DNA of 64,000 bases from an uncultured Flavobacteriaceae bacterium (GCA_947495135.1 CANLXN010000004.1:310001-374000), one strand, 5' to 3'; counted from the first letter of the stretch, positions 26,498-35,930 are shown. Made by a program: numbers and translations. The notes: generated by a model not told the origin, from the sequence alone.

Positions 26498-26585
26498 TCA
26501 CTTTATATGGTTTAGATGAATTGTCTTTAGCATTTAATCATGGCTTCTGGGACATTGGAGTGAGAGCCGCTAGAAAACAAAAAGA

Positions 26586-26626
26586 GCATTGTTAAACCGT
26601 TAATTTAACGGAAACAATGCTTTTTT
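26586..26626. terminator. Bidirectional terminator (mainly for pyk)
   Basis: GCATTGTT (26586-26593) pairs with AACAATGC (26613-26620), with an inner stem CCGTTAA/TTAACGG. Six T follow on the plus strand, and a T-rich run follows on the minus strand, 25 bases beyond the pyk stop codon. Confidence 0.8.
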
Positions 26627-26650
26627 GATTTGTTCTATATTTATTACGAC

Positions 26651-28078
26651 TTAAATTTCTGAAATTCTCAAGGTGTTTACCATTCCTTTATCTGCGATAG
26701 GCATAGCGGCAAGATTGATCAAATAGTCTCCTTTTTTAACAAAACCTTGCTCATGTGCAATTCGGTTTACGTCTTCTACTGTTTCATCTGTGCTTACAAA
26801 TTTATCGTAATAGAAAGACTTCACTCCCCATAACAAATTGAGTCTAGATAAAATGCGTCTATTCGAAGTATACACCAGAATATGCGCATCTGGCCTCCAA
26901 GCCGAAATTTGAAACGCGGTATATCCACTATTGGTGAGCGTACAAATGGCTCTCGCCTCAATTTCGTTTGCCATTTTAGCTGCGTGGAAACAAACCGATT
27001 TGGTGATGTATCTATTTGTTCTAATATGAGGAGGCTCATAAGGTACCGTTATAAGGTCGCTACTTTCTACTTGTTTACAAATACTCGCCATTTTTTGAAT
27101 TACCTGCACCGGGTATTTTCCTACTGAAGTCTCTCCCGAAAGCATCACTGCATCTGCTCCATCCATCACAGAGTTAGCAACGTCATTCACTTCTGCTCTT
27201 GTAGGTGTAAGAGAGGTGATCATGGTCTCCATCATTTGAGTTGCAATAATTACTGGAATCCTCGCGCGCTTTGCCGTAAGCACTAGTTCTTTCTGGATAA
27301 GTGGAACTTCTTCTGCAGGAACTTCTACTCCCAAATCGCCACGTGCTACCATAAGTCCGTCGCAATAAGCAACAATCTTATCTATATTTTTTACGGCTTC
27401 TGGTTTTTCAATTTTTGCAATAATTGGGATTTTATGTTCGGTATTTGCTTCAATTAGTGCCTGTAATTCTTTTAAGTCTTCTGCATGTCTCACAAAAGAA
27501 AGTGCGATCCAATCAACCTCCAAGCTAATTGCAAAAATTGCGTCTTCTTTATCTTTAGGTGTTAATGCTGGTAAGGAAATGTTGGTGTTTGGCAGGTTCA
27601 CTCCTTTTCGCGAACGCAGCGGCCCACCTTGAATAACCTTTGTAGTTACCGTATCCTTTTTATTCGTTTTTATCACCTCAAACATCAACTTCCCATCGTC
27701 TAAGAGTATCAGTTCCTTTGGCTTCACATCCTTAGGGAACTGTTCATAATTCATGTAAACGCGTTTACTAGTTCCTTCAAATTCTTTTCCAGTACAAAAA
27801 TCAATTACATCTCCTGGGTTTACTACCACTTCTTGCTTCATAATCCCTACACGCAATTTAGGCCCTTGTAGATCCCCTAGAATCGCAGTACTTGTACCAA
27901 GTTCATCCCCAAGTTCTCGGATCATTTTCACACGTTCTTTAACATCGGTATAATCTGCATGAGAAAAGTTGATGCGGAAAACATTTACACCTGCTTTTAT
28001 CATGTCCTTTAGTACCTTTTTAGTGCTAGTTGCAGGTCCAAGAGTAGCTACAATCTTCGTTTTCTTTTGTAATGGCAT
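26651..28078 (-). CDS. pyk: Pyruvate kinase
   Basis: 475 residues, converting phosphoenolpyruvate and ADP to pyruvate and ATP. The N-terminus KKTKIVATLGPATS, the active-site block IPIIAKIEKPEAV, the metal-binding DGLMVARGDLGVE and RIPVIIATQMMETM are all present, followed by a C-terminal alpha/beta domain. It begins directly after the stop codon of the IPExxxVDY-family gene, at the distal end of the acpP-fabF-rnc cluster. Complete. Confidence 0.96.
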   Translation of the reverse strand: MPLQKKTKIVATLGPATSTKKVLKDMIKAGVNVFRINFSHADYTDVKERVKMIRELGDELGTSTAILGDLQGPKLRVGIMKQEVVVNPGDVIDFCTGKEFEGTSKRVYMNYEQFPKDVKPKELILLDDGKLMFEVIKTNKKDTVTTKVIQGGPLRSRKGVNLPNTNISLPALTPKDKEDAIFAISLEVDWIALSFVRHAEDLKELQALIEANTEHKIPIIAKIEKPEAVKNIDKIVAYCDGLMVARGDLGVEVPAEEVPLIQKELVLTAKRARIPVIIATQMMETMITSLTPTRAEVNDVANSVMDGADAVMLSGETSVGKYPVQVIQKMASICKQVESSDLITVPYEPPHIRTNRYITKSVCFHAAKMANEIEARAICTLTNSGYTAFQISAWRPDAHILVYTSNRRILSRLNLLWGVKSFYYDKFVSTDETVEDVNRIAHEQGFVKKGDYLINLAAMPIADKGMVNTLRISEI

Positions 28079-28570
28079 TTAGTTGAATATTAGATTACTA
28101 TTCGATTTTATTTGGTTTGGCTCAATTTCATATGCTGAAATGACCTCTTCTATATCGTTAATGAGTGCCAAATTTTTCCGAAGAGGAACCCGATCGAAAT
28201 CGGTTTCAATTTTCAGAAAAAAGTCAGCATTTTTAAATTCCGGAAGTAAATTTTTAGTCACTACTCTTTCAGAAATAGCTCCACCAAATAGGCCTCCGGG
28301 GTTCCCTTGTTGGCGGACATTTATTTTACATTTGTTACTCACCAAATAATAGGTTGTGTATTGAAATTGATCCTCAAATTCAAAGATGGGAAAGCTCATT
28401 TTACCCTGGTCTTCCGAAAATTCTAAATCGGTAGACATCCGCCTAAGTCGTAAATTAAGGTGCTTATTGATGGAGTAAGCCATTTTATATGCTTCCTCGC
28501 TGCAATGTATGGCAATTAGAGAAAAATCATCTCCAAAATCATCATCCAAAAGTATTTTGAGGACAGCCAT
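28079..28570 (-). CDS. IPExxxVDY-family protein
   Basis: 163 residues. LLPEFKNADFFLKI is the local form of the IPExxxVDY motif that names this Bacteroidota family. Its position between rnc and pyk is the conserved one in Flavobacteriia. Function is unknown. No signal peptide or membrane segment, so cytoplasmic. The stop codon is directly followed by the pyk start, implying co-transcription. Confidence 0.85.
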   Translation of the reverse strand: MAVLKILLDDDFGDDFSLIAIHCSEEAYKMAYSINKHLNLRLRRMSTDLEFSEDQGKMSFPIFEFEDQFQYTTYYLVSNKCKINVRQQGNPGGLFGGAISERVVTKNLLPEFKNADFFLKIETDFDRVPLRKNLALINDIEEVISAYEIEPNQIKSNSNLIFN

Positions 28571-28679
28571 ATTGCCGAATTTTTTTTAAAAATAGAAATT
28601 GTTTTGTTGATGGCAAGTCACACTAGCATTAAATTAACGCTAAACAGTACCGAAAACGTTTGGGATTTTGTAATTAAAG

Positions 28680-29423
28680 CTAACTGTTGCGAACTTCAAT
28701 CTGTTTTTGCAGTTTATAGTAAGCTCTTTTTGCAGCCCTTTCTTCTGCTTTTTTCTTTGAGGTCGCTCTAGCTTTTGCTACAGTATGTTTCTCCAATTCC
28801 AATTTAACAGCAAAATGTTTTAAAACATCGTTCCCCGTATCTTCGTAGACATTAAATTTAAACGACTTTTTATTCTTCTGACACCATTCGATAAAGAGGC
28901 TTTTATAGCTTATTATCTTTCCTTCCAGCTTGGGAATATCAACATAAGGTTTAATGACTCTCCTATTGATGAACTTTTCGCAATTTCTATACCCTTTGTC
29001 TAAATAAATAGCTCCAACAAGTGCTTCAAAGACATTTCCGTGGATATTTTCTCCAAACTGTTTGGTAGGAATAGACGTTTTTACCAACTGGATAAGCTTG
29101 AGGTCCCGCCCTAATTCATTTAAGTGTTCTCTACTCACTACTTTTGAGCGCATTTTAGTAAGGTAACCTTCGTTACCCTCTGGTACTTTTTTAAATAAAT
29201 GGGCAGCTATTACGGATCCCAGCATGGCATCGCCTAAAAATTCTAATCGCTCGTAGTTATGTGGGATTCCTTCGACGTTCTTGTTATTCATAGAACGGTG
29301 GGTAAATGCCTCTTCGTAAAATTCGATGTTACCTGGTGTAAAACCTAGAATTTTCTTAATACCCTTATAGAACGTTCCATCCTTATCTGAGCGAGAAGAA
29401 AATATGTTTTTGAGTGACGCCAT
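28680..29423 (-). CDS. rnc: Ribonuclease III
   Basis: 247 residues. The catalytic domain carries the RNase III signature ERLEFLGDAMLGSVIA and a second acidic site in NVFEALVGAIYLDKG; the C-terminal double-stranded RNA-binding domain ends with ARATSKKKAEERAAKRAYYK. It processes rRNA precursors and structured mRNAs. It starts six bases after the fabF stop codon, in one operon with acpP and fabF. Confidence 0.96.
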   Translation of the reverse strand: MASLKNIFSSRSDKDGTFYKGIKKILGFTPGNIEFYEEAFTHRSMNNKNVEGIPHNYERLEFLGDAMLGSVIAAHLFKKVPEGNEGYLTKMRSKVVSREHLNELGRDLKLIQLVKTSIPTKQFGENIHGNVFEALVGAIYLDKGYRNCEKFINRRVIKPYVDIPKLEGKIISYKSLFIEWCQKNKKSFKFNVYEDTGNDVLKHFAVKLELEKHTVAKARATSKKKAEERAAKRAYYKLQKQIEVRNS

Positions 29424-29429
29424 AGAACC

Positions 29430-30683
29430 TTACTCGTCTAACTTCTTAAAAAGGACACAAGCATTATGGCCACCAAAGCCAAATGTGTTGCTCATTGCGA
29501 CGTTGATTTCGCGTTCCTGTGCTTTGTTAAGTGTTAGATTGAGGGAAGGGTCAATATTTTCATCAACCGTAGTGTGGTTAATGGTAGGAGGAACTGTGTT
29601 GTGTTTCATCGCCAAGATGGAGGCAATGGCTTCAATTGCACCAGCAGCTCCTAACAGGTGACCTGTCATTGACTTGGTAGAATTGATATTAATTTCATTG
29701 GCATGTGCACCAAATATTTTAGAGATAGCTTTTAATTCGGCAACATCTCCTAAGGGTGTAGAAGTTCCATGCGTATTAATTGCATCTACTTGATCCGAGG
29801 TCATCCCGGCATCTCGAAGGCAATTCAACATCACGCGCTCAACCCCAATTCCATCGGGATGAGGAGCCGTCATATGGTATGCGTCACTAGACATTCCGCC
29901 ACCAACAACCTCTGCATAAATTTTAGCTCCACGCTTTTTTGCGTGCTCGTATTCTTCCAGAATGAGTGCTCCAGCACCTTCCCCAAGAACAAAACCATCT
30001 CTGGTAGCATCGAATGGGCGAGAAGCTGTTTCTGGACTTTCGTTTCTGGTAGAGAGGGCATGCATTGCATTAAATCCTCCCATTCCCGCTTTTGTTACTG
30101 CTGCTTCACTTCCTCCGGTCACAATAATATCGCATGTACCTAACCTAATATAGTTAAGTGCATCAATCATTGCATTTGCAGAAGATGCGCAGGCCGAAAC
30201 AGTAGTATAGTTGGGTCCCATGAACCCGTGTTTAATTGAAATATTACCAGGAGCAATATCTGCAATCATTTTAGGAATAAAAAAGGGGTTGAAACGTGGC
30301 GTTCCATCCCCTTCTGCAAAATTTATAACTTCATCCTGAAAAGTTTCAAGACCTCCAATACCAGCTCCCCATATAACACCAACTCTAAATTTGTCGACAT
30401 TATCAAGATTAATATTAGCGTCTGCAATTGCTTCGTCACTTGAGACTAAGGCATATTGCGCAAAACGATCCAGTCTTCGGGCCTCTTTCCTATCGAAATA
30501 TTCCAGTGCATCGAAGTTTTTGAGTTCGCAAGCGAATTTTGTTTTGAACTTTTCAGTATCAAAATACGTAATAGGAGCACATCCACTCTTACCATTCTTT
30601 AATGCATCCCAGTATTCTGAAATGTTATTACCAATGGGAGTAAGGGCACCAAGTCCAGTTACAACAACTCGCTTAAGTTCCAT
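29430..30683 (-). CDS. fabF: 3-oxoacyl-[ACP] synthase II
   Basis: 417 residues, the condensing enzyme that elongates acyl chains on ACP. The Cys-His-His triad is visible: TVSACASSANAM (Cys), NTHGTSTPLGD (His) and STKSMTGHLLGAAG (Lys/His). It starts 12 bases after the acpP stop codon, the standard acpP-fabF pairing. Confidence 0.97.
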   Translation of the reverse strand: MELKRVVVTGLGALTPIGNNISEYWDALKNGKSGCAPITYFDTEKFKTKFACELKNFDALEYFDRKEARRLDRFAQYALVSSDEAIADANINLDNVDKFRVGVIWGAGIGGLETFQDEVINFAEGDGTPRFNPFFIPKMIADIAPGNISIKHGFMGPNYTTVSACASSANAMIDALNYIRLGTCDIIVTGGSEAAVTKAGMGGFNAMHALSTRNESPETASRPFDATRDGFVLGEGAGALILEEYEHAKKRGAKIYAEVVGGGMSSDAYHMTAPHPDGIGVERVMLNCLRDAGMTSDQVDAINTHGTSTPLGDVAELKAISKIFGAHANEININSTKSMTGHLLGAAGAIEAIASILAMKHNTVPPTINHTTVDENIDPSLNLTLNKAQEREINVAMSNTFGFGGHNACVLFKKLDE

Positions 30684-30695
30684 AAAGAAGTAGTT

Positions 30696-30929
30696 TTATT
30701 TAGCTTCCTCTATGTATGAAACAGCTTGACCTACAGTCGCTATATTTTCAGCTTGATCGTCTGGGATTTGAATATCAAATTCTTTTTCAAATTCCATAAT
30801 AAGCTCTACCGTATCCAATGAGTCGGCTCCTAAGTCGTTCGTGAAGCTAGCTTCATTTACAACTTCGTTCTCGTCAACACCTAATTTGTCCACGATAATT
30901 GCTTTAACTCTTGATGCAATGTCTGACAT
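30696..30929 (-). CDS. acpP: Acyl carrier protein
   Basis: 77 residues, strongly acidic, with the phosphopantetheine attachment motif [10 protein letters not shown] (Ser37). Carries growing acyl chains for FabF and other fatty-acid enzymes. First gene of the acpP-fabF-rnc cluster; a TAnnTTTG-type promoter element lies 33 bases upstream. Confidence 0.97.
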   Translation of the reverse strand: MSDIASRVKAIIVDKLGVDENEVVNEASFTNDLGADSLDTVELIMEFEKEFDIQIPDDQAENIATVGQAVSYIEEAK

Positions 30930-30961
30930 AATTCTTAATTTTTAGATTTAATTATAAGTGG

Positions 30962-30969
30962 CAAAAATA
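30962..30969 (-). promoter_or_regulatory. Candidate -7 element for acpP
   Basis: On the minus strand the sequence reads TATTTTTG, matching the Bacteroidota -7 consensus TAnnTTTG. No clear -33 TTG was found at the expected distance. Confidence 0.45.
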
Positions 30970-31028
30970 AAATTTTTTAATTTAAAACACTAGTTTACTT
31001 TTAAAATGTGTTCTCAATTTAAACATTT

Positions 31029-31062
31029 TTGGGCGAAGTAAAACCCGATTGCCGTACTTTTG
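31029..31062 (+). promoter_or_regulatory. Candidate purN promoter
   Basis: TACTTTTG (31055-31062) matches the -7 consensus TAnnTTTG, with TTG at 31029-31031 as a -33 element, 23 bases upstream. It would give a 5' leader of about 40 bases. Confidence 0.5.
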
Positions 31063-31109
31063 TAATTTATTTTAAACTTTTACTTCTTAAACTTCCTTTT
31101 TAAACTCTT

Positions 31110-31682
31110 ATGAAGAAGCGCATTGTGATTTTTGCTTCGGGTGGTGGTACCAATACTCAAAACATTATAGAGCACTTTCAACAAGGCGAATTTGCCGAGG
31201 TTGTTCTTGTGCTCACAAACAAGAAGGATGCCAAAGTATTAGAGCGCGCCAAAGCCCTACAAATAAAGGGTATTTCTTTTACAAAAGACGAATTATATTC
31301 AGAAAAAGGAATTCTCCCTTTATTGATGGACCTGCAACCAGACTTGATTGTATTAGCCGGTTTTCTTCTGAAATTCCCTGAAATAATACTTCAGCAATTC
31401 AAAATGAAGGTAATTAACATCCATCCGGCTCTACTTCCGAAATACGGCGGAAAAGGAATGTACGGGAGGCATGTGCATAACGCAGTAGTCGAAAACCAAG
31501 AAAATGAGACCGGAATTACCATTCATTATGTAAATGAACATTACGATGAGGGTGCTATTATTTTTCAAGCCAGCACCTCAGTTATCGAAAGTGATACTCC
31601 AGACGATGTAGCTGAAAAGGTTCATAGATTAGAGTTTGAACATTTTCCGAAGGTAATTGAAGAATTATTAAAAGAGCAATAG
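31110..31682 (+). CDS. purN: Phosphoribosylglycinamide formyltransferase
   Basis: 190 residues, transferring a formyl group from 10-formyl-THF to GAR in purine synthesis. Substrate loop FASGGGTNTQNIIEHF at the N-terminus, catalytic VINIHPALLPKYGGKGM (Asn-His), and GITIHYVNEHYDEGAII (Asp). Diverges from acpP, a conserved flavobacterial arrangement. purF lies 2 kb downstream. Confidence 0.95.
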   Translation: MKKRIVIFASGGGTNTQNIIEHFQQGEFAEVVLVLTNKKDAKVLERAKALQIKGISFTKDELYSEKGILPLLMDLQPDLIVLAGFLLKFPEIILQQFKMKVINIHPALLPKYGGKGMYGRHVHNAVVENQENETGITIHYVNEHYDEGAIIFQASTSVIESDTPDDVAEKVHRLEFEHFPKVIEELLKEQ

Positions 31683-31758
31683 GAATCAATATGGTCCGTT
31701 TTATTTAAACTTGACCAACTAATTAGGCGAACTACAACGAATCTAGAGAAGATTTACA

Positions 31759-32391
31759 ATGGCAAAAAAGCAGAAATTTTATGTGGTTTGGTATGGAAAT
31801 CCTGCCGGTATTTTTGACAGTTGGAAAGAATGCCAACGTTCTATAAAAGGAGTAAGCGGCGCACAATACAAATCGTTTGAAACCTTTGCTGAAGCCAAAA
31901 TAGCGTACAATAAAGAGTATGCCGATTACAAAGGAAAAACCAAAAAGAAAACTTTAAGCAAGGAGCAATTGGCGAAAATAGGTGACCCCAACCTCTATTC
32001 AATTGCTGTCGATGCAGCTTCTAGCGGTAATCCGGGCATCATGGAATATCGAGGTGTAGACACCCAAACACATCAACAACTATTTCATCAAGGTCCTTTT
32101 CAGCAGGGAACGAACAACGTGGGAGAATTTCTTGCTTTGGTACACGGACTTGCCTATTTAAAGCAAATTAAAAGCGACCGTCACCTATATAGTGATTCTA
32201 GAATAGCTATGGGCTGGGTGAAAAAGAAAAAGTGTAATACCAAGCTCAAGCGTACCTCTAAAAATGAAAAGGTATTCGATTTGATCGCACGGGCAGAATT
32301 ATGGTTGAAAAAGAACTCCTACAGCACAACCATCGTCAAATGGGAAACCAAGGCTTGGGGTGAAATTCCTGCCGATTTTGGTAGAAAATAA
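31759..32391 (+). CDS. rnhA: Ribonuclease H with viroplasmin-type N-terminal domain
   Basis: 210 residues. Residues 1-55 (KFYVVWYGNPAGIFDSWKEC, then AQYKSFETFAEA) are the RNase H1 N-terminal hybrid-binding (caulimovirus viroplasmin) domain usually found in eukaryotic RNase H1. The catalytic domain follows: VDAASSGNPG (Asp), TNNVGEFLAL (Glu), YSDSRIAMGW (Asp) and a final EIPADFGRK (Asp). It removes RNA from RNA-DNA hybrids. Complete and probably monocistronic. Confidence 0.9.
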   Translation: MAKKQKFYVVWYGNPAGIFDSWKECQRSIKGVSGAQYKSFETFAEAKIAYNKEYADYKGKTKKKTLSKEQLAKIGDPNLYSIAVDAASSGNPGIMEYRGVDTQTHQQLFHQGPFQQGTNNVGEFLALVHGLAYLKQIKSDRHLYSDSRIAMGWVKKKKCNTKLKRTSKNEKVFDLIARAELWLKKNSYSTTIVKWETKAWGEIPADFGRK

Positions 32392-32532
32392 ATTGCTCTC
32401 TTATTAACGAGTGTTATTCCAACTAATCTCGACCTTGTTCTTAAATAATTACGGTTATAAGATAAATATCTTGTCAAAATTTGCACGATTTATTATTGAA
32501 TTTAAAAGAATAAACTATGTATTTATTTTCAC

Positions 32533-32540
32533 TAAATTTG
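32533..32540 (+). promoter_or_regulatory. Candidate -7 element for PfkB-family kinase gene
   Basis: TAAATTTG matches TAnnTTTG, 56 bases upstream of the start codon at 32597. A -33 TTG is not evident. Confidence 0.4.
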
Positions 32541-32596
32541 CACCTTCGTTCAACACAATGAGAAAATGTTTTTCGAACGTCTTTTAAACCCCTTTT

Positions 32597-33520
32597 ATGA
32601 GTAAACTTGTTATTGTTGGAACTGTAGCTTTTGACGCAATTGAAACCCCCTTCGGGAAAACCGATAAGATATTAGGAGGAGCTGCCACTTATATTGGCCT
32701 AGCCGCCTCAAAATTTGATGTGGACGGAGCTGTTGTTTCGGTTGTTGGAGGCGATTTCCCGCAAGAAGACATTGATATGATTGCTTCAAAAGGCTTAGAT
32801 GTTGCAGGTTTAGAAGTTGTAAAAGATGGAAAGACTTTTTTCTGGAGCGGAAAGTATCACAACGATATGAATACTCGAGACACTTTGGTGACCGAGCTCA
32901 ATACGTTGGCCGATTTCAATCCAGTAGTGCCGGAACATTATCAGGATTCTGAAGTAGTCATGCTTGGGAATCTGCACCCCTTAGTTCAATTAAGTGTGAT
33001 TGACCAAATGACCAATCCTAAATTGGTGGTTCTAGATACCATGAATTTCTGGATGGATTGTGCTTTGGAAGATCTAATGAAAGTAATTGCTAAGGTGGAT
33101 GTAATCACTATTAATGATGAAGAAGCAAGACAACTTTCTGGAGAATATTCGTTAGTGAATGCGGCTAAGAAAATTAGAGCCATGGGGCCTAGTTATGTAG
33201 TAATTAAAAAGGGAGAACATGGAGCATTACTTTTCCATGACGAGGGGATGTTTTTTGCCCCTGCACTTCCTTTGGCAGAAGTATTTGACCCCACTGGAGC
33301 AGGAGACACCTTTGCAGGTGGATTTACTGGGTTTCTAGCAAAAACAGGAAATTATAGTTTTGAAAATATGAAGACGGCAATTATCTATGGATCTGCGCTA
33401 GCTTCCTTTTGTGTCGAAAAATTTGGCACAGAACGCATGAGGGACTTATCAAAAAAGGAAGTCTATCATCGCCTTCAACAATTTAAGAATTTGACACAAT
33501 TCGATATAGAATTAACATAA
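32597..33520 (+). CDS. PfkB-family carbohydrate/nucleoside kinase
   Basis: 307 residues of the ribokinase fold. LGGAATYIGLAASKF near the N-terminus is the first PfkB signature and DPTGAGDTFAGGFTGFL the second, with the catalytic Asp and anion hole. The sugar or nucleoside substrate cannot be read off. Conserved next to purF in many flavobacteria, so a link to purine or nucleoside metabolism is plausible. A terminator follows. Confidence 0.88.
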   Translation: MSKLVIVGTVAFDAIETPFGKTDKILGGAATYIGLAASKFDVDGAVVSVVGGDFPQEDIDMIASKGLDVAGLEVVKDGKTFFWSGKYHNDMNTRDTLVTELNTLADFNPVVPEHYQDSEVVMLGNLHPLVQLSVIDQMTNPKLVVLDTMNFWMDCALEDLMKVIAKVDVITINDEEARQLSGEYSLVNAAKKIRAMGPSYVVIKKGEHGALLFHDEGMFFAPALPLAEVFDPTGAGDTFAGGFTGFLAKTGNYSFENMKTAIIYGSALASFCVEKFGTERMRDLSKKEVYHRLQQFKNLTQFDIELT

Positions 33521-33525
33521 CATCG

Positions 33526-33550
33526 CGCTCTGATTTTTCAGGGCGTTTTT
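33526..33550 (+). terminator. Intrinsic terminator after PfkB-family kinase
   Basis: CGCTCTGA (33526-33533) pairs with TCAGGGCG (33538-33545; one G-T wobble), followed by five T. It lies between the kinase stop and the purF start. Confidence 0.75.
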
Positions 33551-33575
33551 AATTTAAATTACTTTGTAACCTGCT

Positions 33576-35474
33576 ATGAGTGACGCTTTAAAACATGAAT
33601 GTGGAATTGCTTTGGTGCGATTACTAAAACCATTAGAATACTACAAAGAAAAATACGGTACTGCCTTTTACGGGGTTAATAAAATGTATCTTATGATGGA
33701 GAAGCAGCACAACCGTGGTCAAGACGGAGCTGGTTTTGCAAGCATCAAACTGGATGTAGACCCTGGAGAACGTTACATAAGTAGGATTCGATCTAATGCT
33801 GGGCAGCCAATTCAGGATATTTTTGCTCAAATAAACGAACGAATTAATTCTGAGTTTGAAGCTCACCCAGAAATCAAGAACGACGTTGCGGCCCAAAAAA
33901 AACGAATCCCTTATGTAGGCGAATTGTTATTAGGCCATGTTAGATATGGTACTTTTGGAGGCAATAGTATTGAAACCGTACATCCGTTTCTGCGCCAAAA
34001 CAATTGGATGCACCGTAATTTAATTATAGCTGGTAATTTCAATATGACCAATACTAATGAGCTTTTCAATAATTTGATCAAGCTCGGAATGCACCCTAAA
34101 GAAAAAGCCGATACCATAACAGTAATGGAAAAAATTGGCCACTTTTTAGACGACGCGGTGAGAAAGCAATATAAAAGAGCGAAAGCAGCTGGCTTAAATA
34201 AAAGAGAGGCATCCCCTTTTATTGCAGAAAACCTCAAAATCGATAAAATTTTAAGAAAGAGTGCTAAAGATTGGGATGGTGGTTATGCCATGGCTGGATT
34301 ATTAGGACATGGAGATTCGTTTGTATTGAGAGATCCTGCTGGAATTCGTCCTTGTTATTTTTATCAAGATGATGAAGTAGTAGTGGTGGCAAGTGAACGC
34401 CCAGTGATTCAGACTGTTTTCAATGTAAAATTTGACTCCGTTAAAGAATTAGATCCGGGACATGCACTTATCGTAAAAAAGAACGGAACCACTCAAATTT
34501 CTCAAATTCTCGAACCATTGGAACGCAAATCGTGTTCTTTTGAACGTATCTATTTTTCTCGTGGAAGTGATGCTGAAATTTATCAGGAACGAAAGGAGCT
34601 CGGTAAATTAGTAATGCCGAAAGTATTAGAAAATATAGATCACGATACTGAAAATACCGTCTTCTCATTCATTCCAAACACAGCCGAAACTTCTTTCTAC
34701 GGTATGTTGGAAGCCGCACAGGACGAATTGAACAAACAAAAAAATGAAGCAATCTTAAAAGAAAAGGATTCTTTAACCCCGGAACGACTTCAACAAATTC
34801 AGGCCCATAAGGTGCGAACTGAAAAACTAGCCATCAAGGATGTGAAACTAAGAACGTTTATAACTGAGGATAGCAGTAGAGATGATCTTGTGGCCCACGT
34901 TTATGACGTTACTTATGGAGTAGTAAGACCTTCGGACAACCTAGTTATTATAGACGACAGCATAGTGCGCGGGACGACTCTTCGGAAAAGCATACTTAAA
35001 ATGCTAGACCGCCTTAACCCAAAACAAATTGTAGTAGTTTCCTCTGCACCCCAAATTAGATATCCAGATTGTTACGGAATTGATATGGCCCGCCTAGAAG
35101 ACCTAGTTGCTTTTAACGCTGCTAAAGAGCTTCACAAAGACCGAGGAACAGAACATATTATAGAAGACATTTACCACAAATGTAAAAAGCAACTTAGTCT
35201 AAAGGACTCTGAAGTAGTGAACTACGTAAAAGAATTATACGATCCATTCACCGACGAGGAGATATCTGATAAAATTGCTGAAATTATTAGCGATCAAGGT
35301 ATCAATGCAACAGTAAAAGTCATCTTCCAATCTGTTGATGATTTACATAAAGCCTGTCCGAAGAACTTAGGAGACTGGTATTTCACTGGAAACTACCCAA
35401 CAGATGGTGGAAATAGGGTGGTAAATCGAGCATATGTTCATTTTTTCGAAGGAAATCCAGCCCGTGCATACTAA
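33576..35474 (+). CDS. purF: Amidophosphoribosyltransferase (long Bacteroidota form)
   Basis: 632 residues, longer than the ~500 of enterobacterial PurF. The N-terminal glutaminase begins with HECGIALVR (Cys9 the likely nucleophile), with QHNRGQDGAGFAS and LGHVRYGTFG. The phosphoribosyltransferase loop VIIDDSIVRGTTLRKS binds PRPP. The extra length sits in an inserted helical segment (around 390-430) and a C-terminal extension. Catalyses the committed step of purine synthesis. The first candidate sRNA begins about 125 bases downstream. Confidence 0.93.
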   Translation: MSDALKHECGIALVRLLKPLEYYKEKYGTAFYGVNKMYLMMEKQHNRGQDGAGFASIKLDVDPGERYISRIRSNAGQPIQDIFAQINERINSEFEAHPEIKNDVAAQKKRIPYVGELLLGHVRYGTFGGNSIETVHPFLRQNNWMHRNLIIAGNFNMTNTNELFNNLIKLGMHPKEKADTITVMEKIGHFLDDAVRKQYKRAKAAGLNKREASPFIAENLKIDKILRKSAKDWDGGYAMAGLLGHGDSFVLRDPAGIRPCYFYQDDEVVVVASERPVIQTVFNVKFDSVKELDPGHALIVKKNGTTQISQILEPLERKSCSFERIYFSRGSDAEIYQERKELGKLVMPKVLENIDHDTENTVFSFIPNTAETSFYGMLEAAQDELNKQKNEAILKEKDSLTPERLQQIQAHKVRTEKLAIKDVKLRTFITEDSSRDDLVAHVYDVTYGVVRPSDNLVIIDDSIVRGTTLRKSILKMLDRLNPKQIVVVSSAPQIRYPDCYGIDMARLEDLVAFNAAKELHKDRGTEHIIEDIYHKCKKQLSLKDSEVVNYVKELYDPFTDEEISDKIAEIISDQGINATVKVIFQSVDDLHKACPKNLGDWYFTGNYPTDGGNRVVNRAYVHFFEGNPARAY

Positions 35475-35584
35475 AATTTCCTGTTAAAATATTCTTAATT
35501 TACATAAAAACGTGCGTTTTATCGAAAATCCAAGTACTTAATCCAAAAGTAGGAAAAATCTGCTACTGGTATTACTATAAGTCC

Positions 35585-35592
35585 TATATTTG
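35585..35592 (+). promoter_or_regulatory. Candidate -7 element of sRNA copy 1
   Basis: TATATTTG matches TAnnTTTG and is repeated exactly 700 bases downstream in front of sRNA copy 2, with the preceding sequence not conserved. A -33 TTG is not obvious. Confidence 0.5.
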
Positions 35593-35598
35593 AATCAT

Positions 35599-35670
35599 AC
35601 CATAGCATAAGTAGGTTAAGTTCATGGTAAGATTTGGGGCAAAAAAGGTAAACACTTGTTTACCTTTTTT
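35599..35670 (+). ncRNA. Candidate small RNA, copy 1
   Basis: About 72 bases from a predicted start at ACCATAGC to the end of a T run. The 5' part ACCAT...ATGGT (35599-35603 with 35624-35628) can form a small stem-loop, followed by GATTTGGGGC. The end is a perfect 13-bp terminator hairpin (35641-35653 with 35658-35670) with an ACTT loop and six T. There is no start codon with a meaningful frame. A near-identical copy lies at 36299. It could also be a processed 3' UTR of purF. Confidence 0.6.
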
Positions 35671-35930
35671 ATTTGGCATAAACTCAAGTTTACCTTTTTT
35701 GACACAAAGAAGGGGTGGCGAGCAAGACTAAATCTCTCAACTAGCAACCACTCAATTAGCGAGCCGTTTCCCATTCTCATCACACTTGTTTACCTTTTTT
35801 ATTTGGCATAAACTCAAGTTTACCTTTTTTGACACAAAGAAGGGGTGGCGAGCAAGACTAAATCTCTCAACTAGCAACCACTCAATTAGCGAGCCGTTTC
35901 CCATTCTCATCACACTTGTTTACCTTTTTT
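35652..35930. repeat. 130-bp tandem duplication, 2.1 copies
   Basis: Unit 35653-35782 is repeated exactly at 35783-35912, with a third partial start (CACTTGTTTACC) at 35913-35930. Each unit contains CTTGTTTACCTTTTTT, GGGGTGGCGAGCAA (35712-35725, 35842-35855) and GCGAGCCGTTTCC (35759-35771, 35889-35901). The junction falls within CACTTGTTTACCTTTTTT, the terminator arm of sRNA copy 1, so duplication by slippage at that arm is likely. Confidence 0.95.

Noticed and set aside
26428-26595. Open frame of about 55 codons after the crystallin gene
   Set aside because: It starts inside a hairpin arm and runs through two terminator stems; the sequence is explained by those structures.
31110-35474. Purine riboswitch upstream of purN or purF
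   Set aside because: Leaders are short (about 40 and 25 bases) and contain only a promoter motif and the upstream terminator.
35652-35930. Direct repeats looking like a CRISPR array
   Set aside because: Two copies of a 130-bp unit without short constant repeats and varying spacers; no cas gene nearby.
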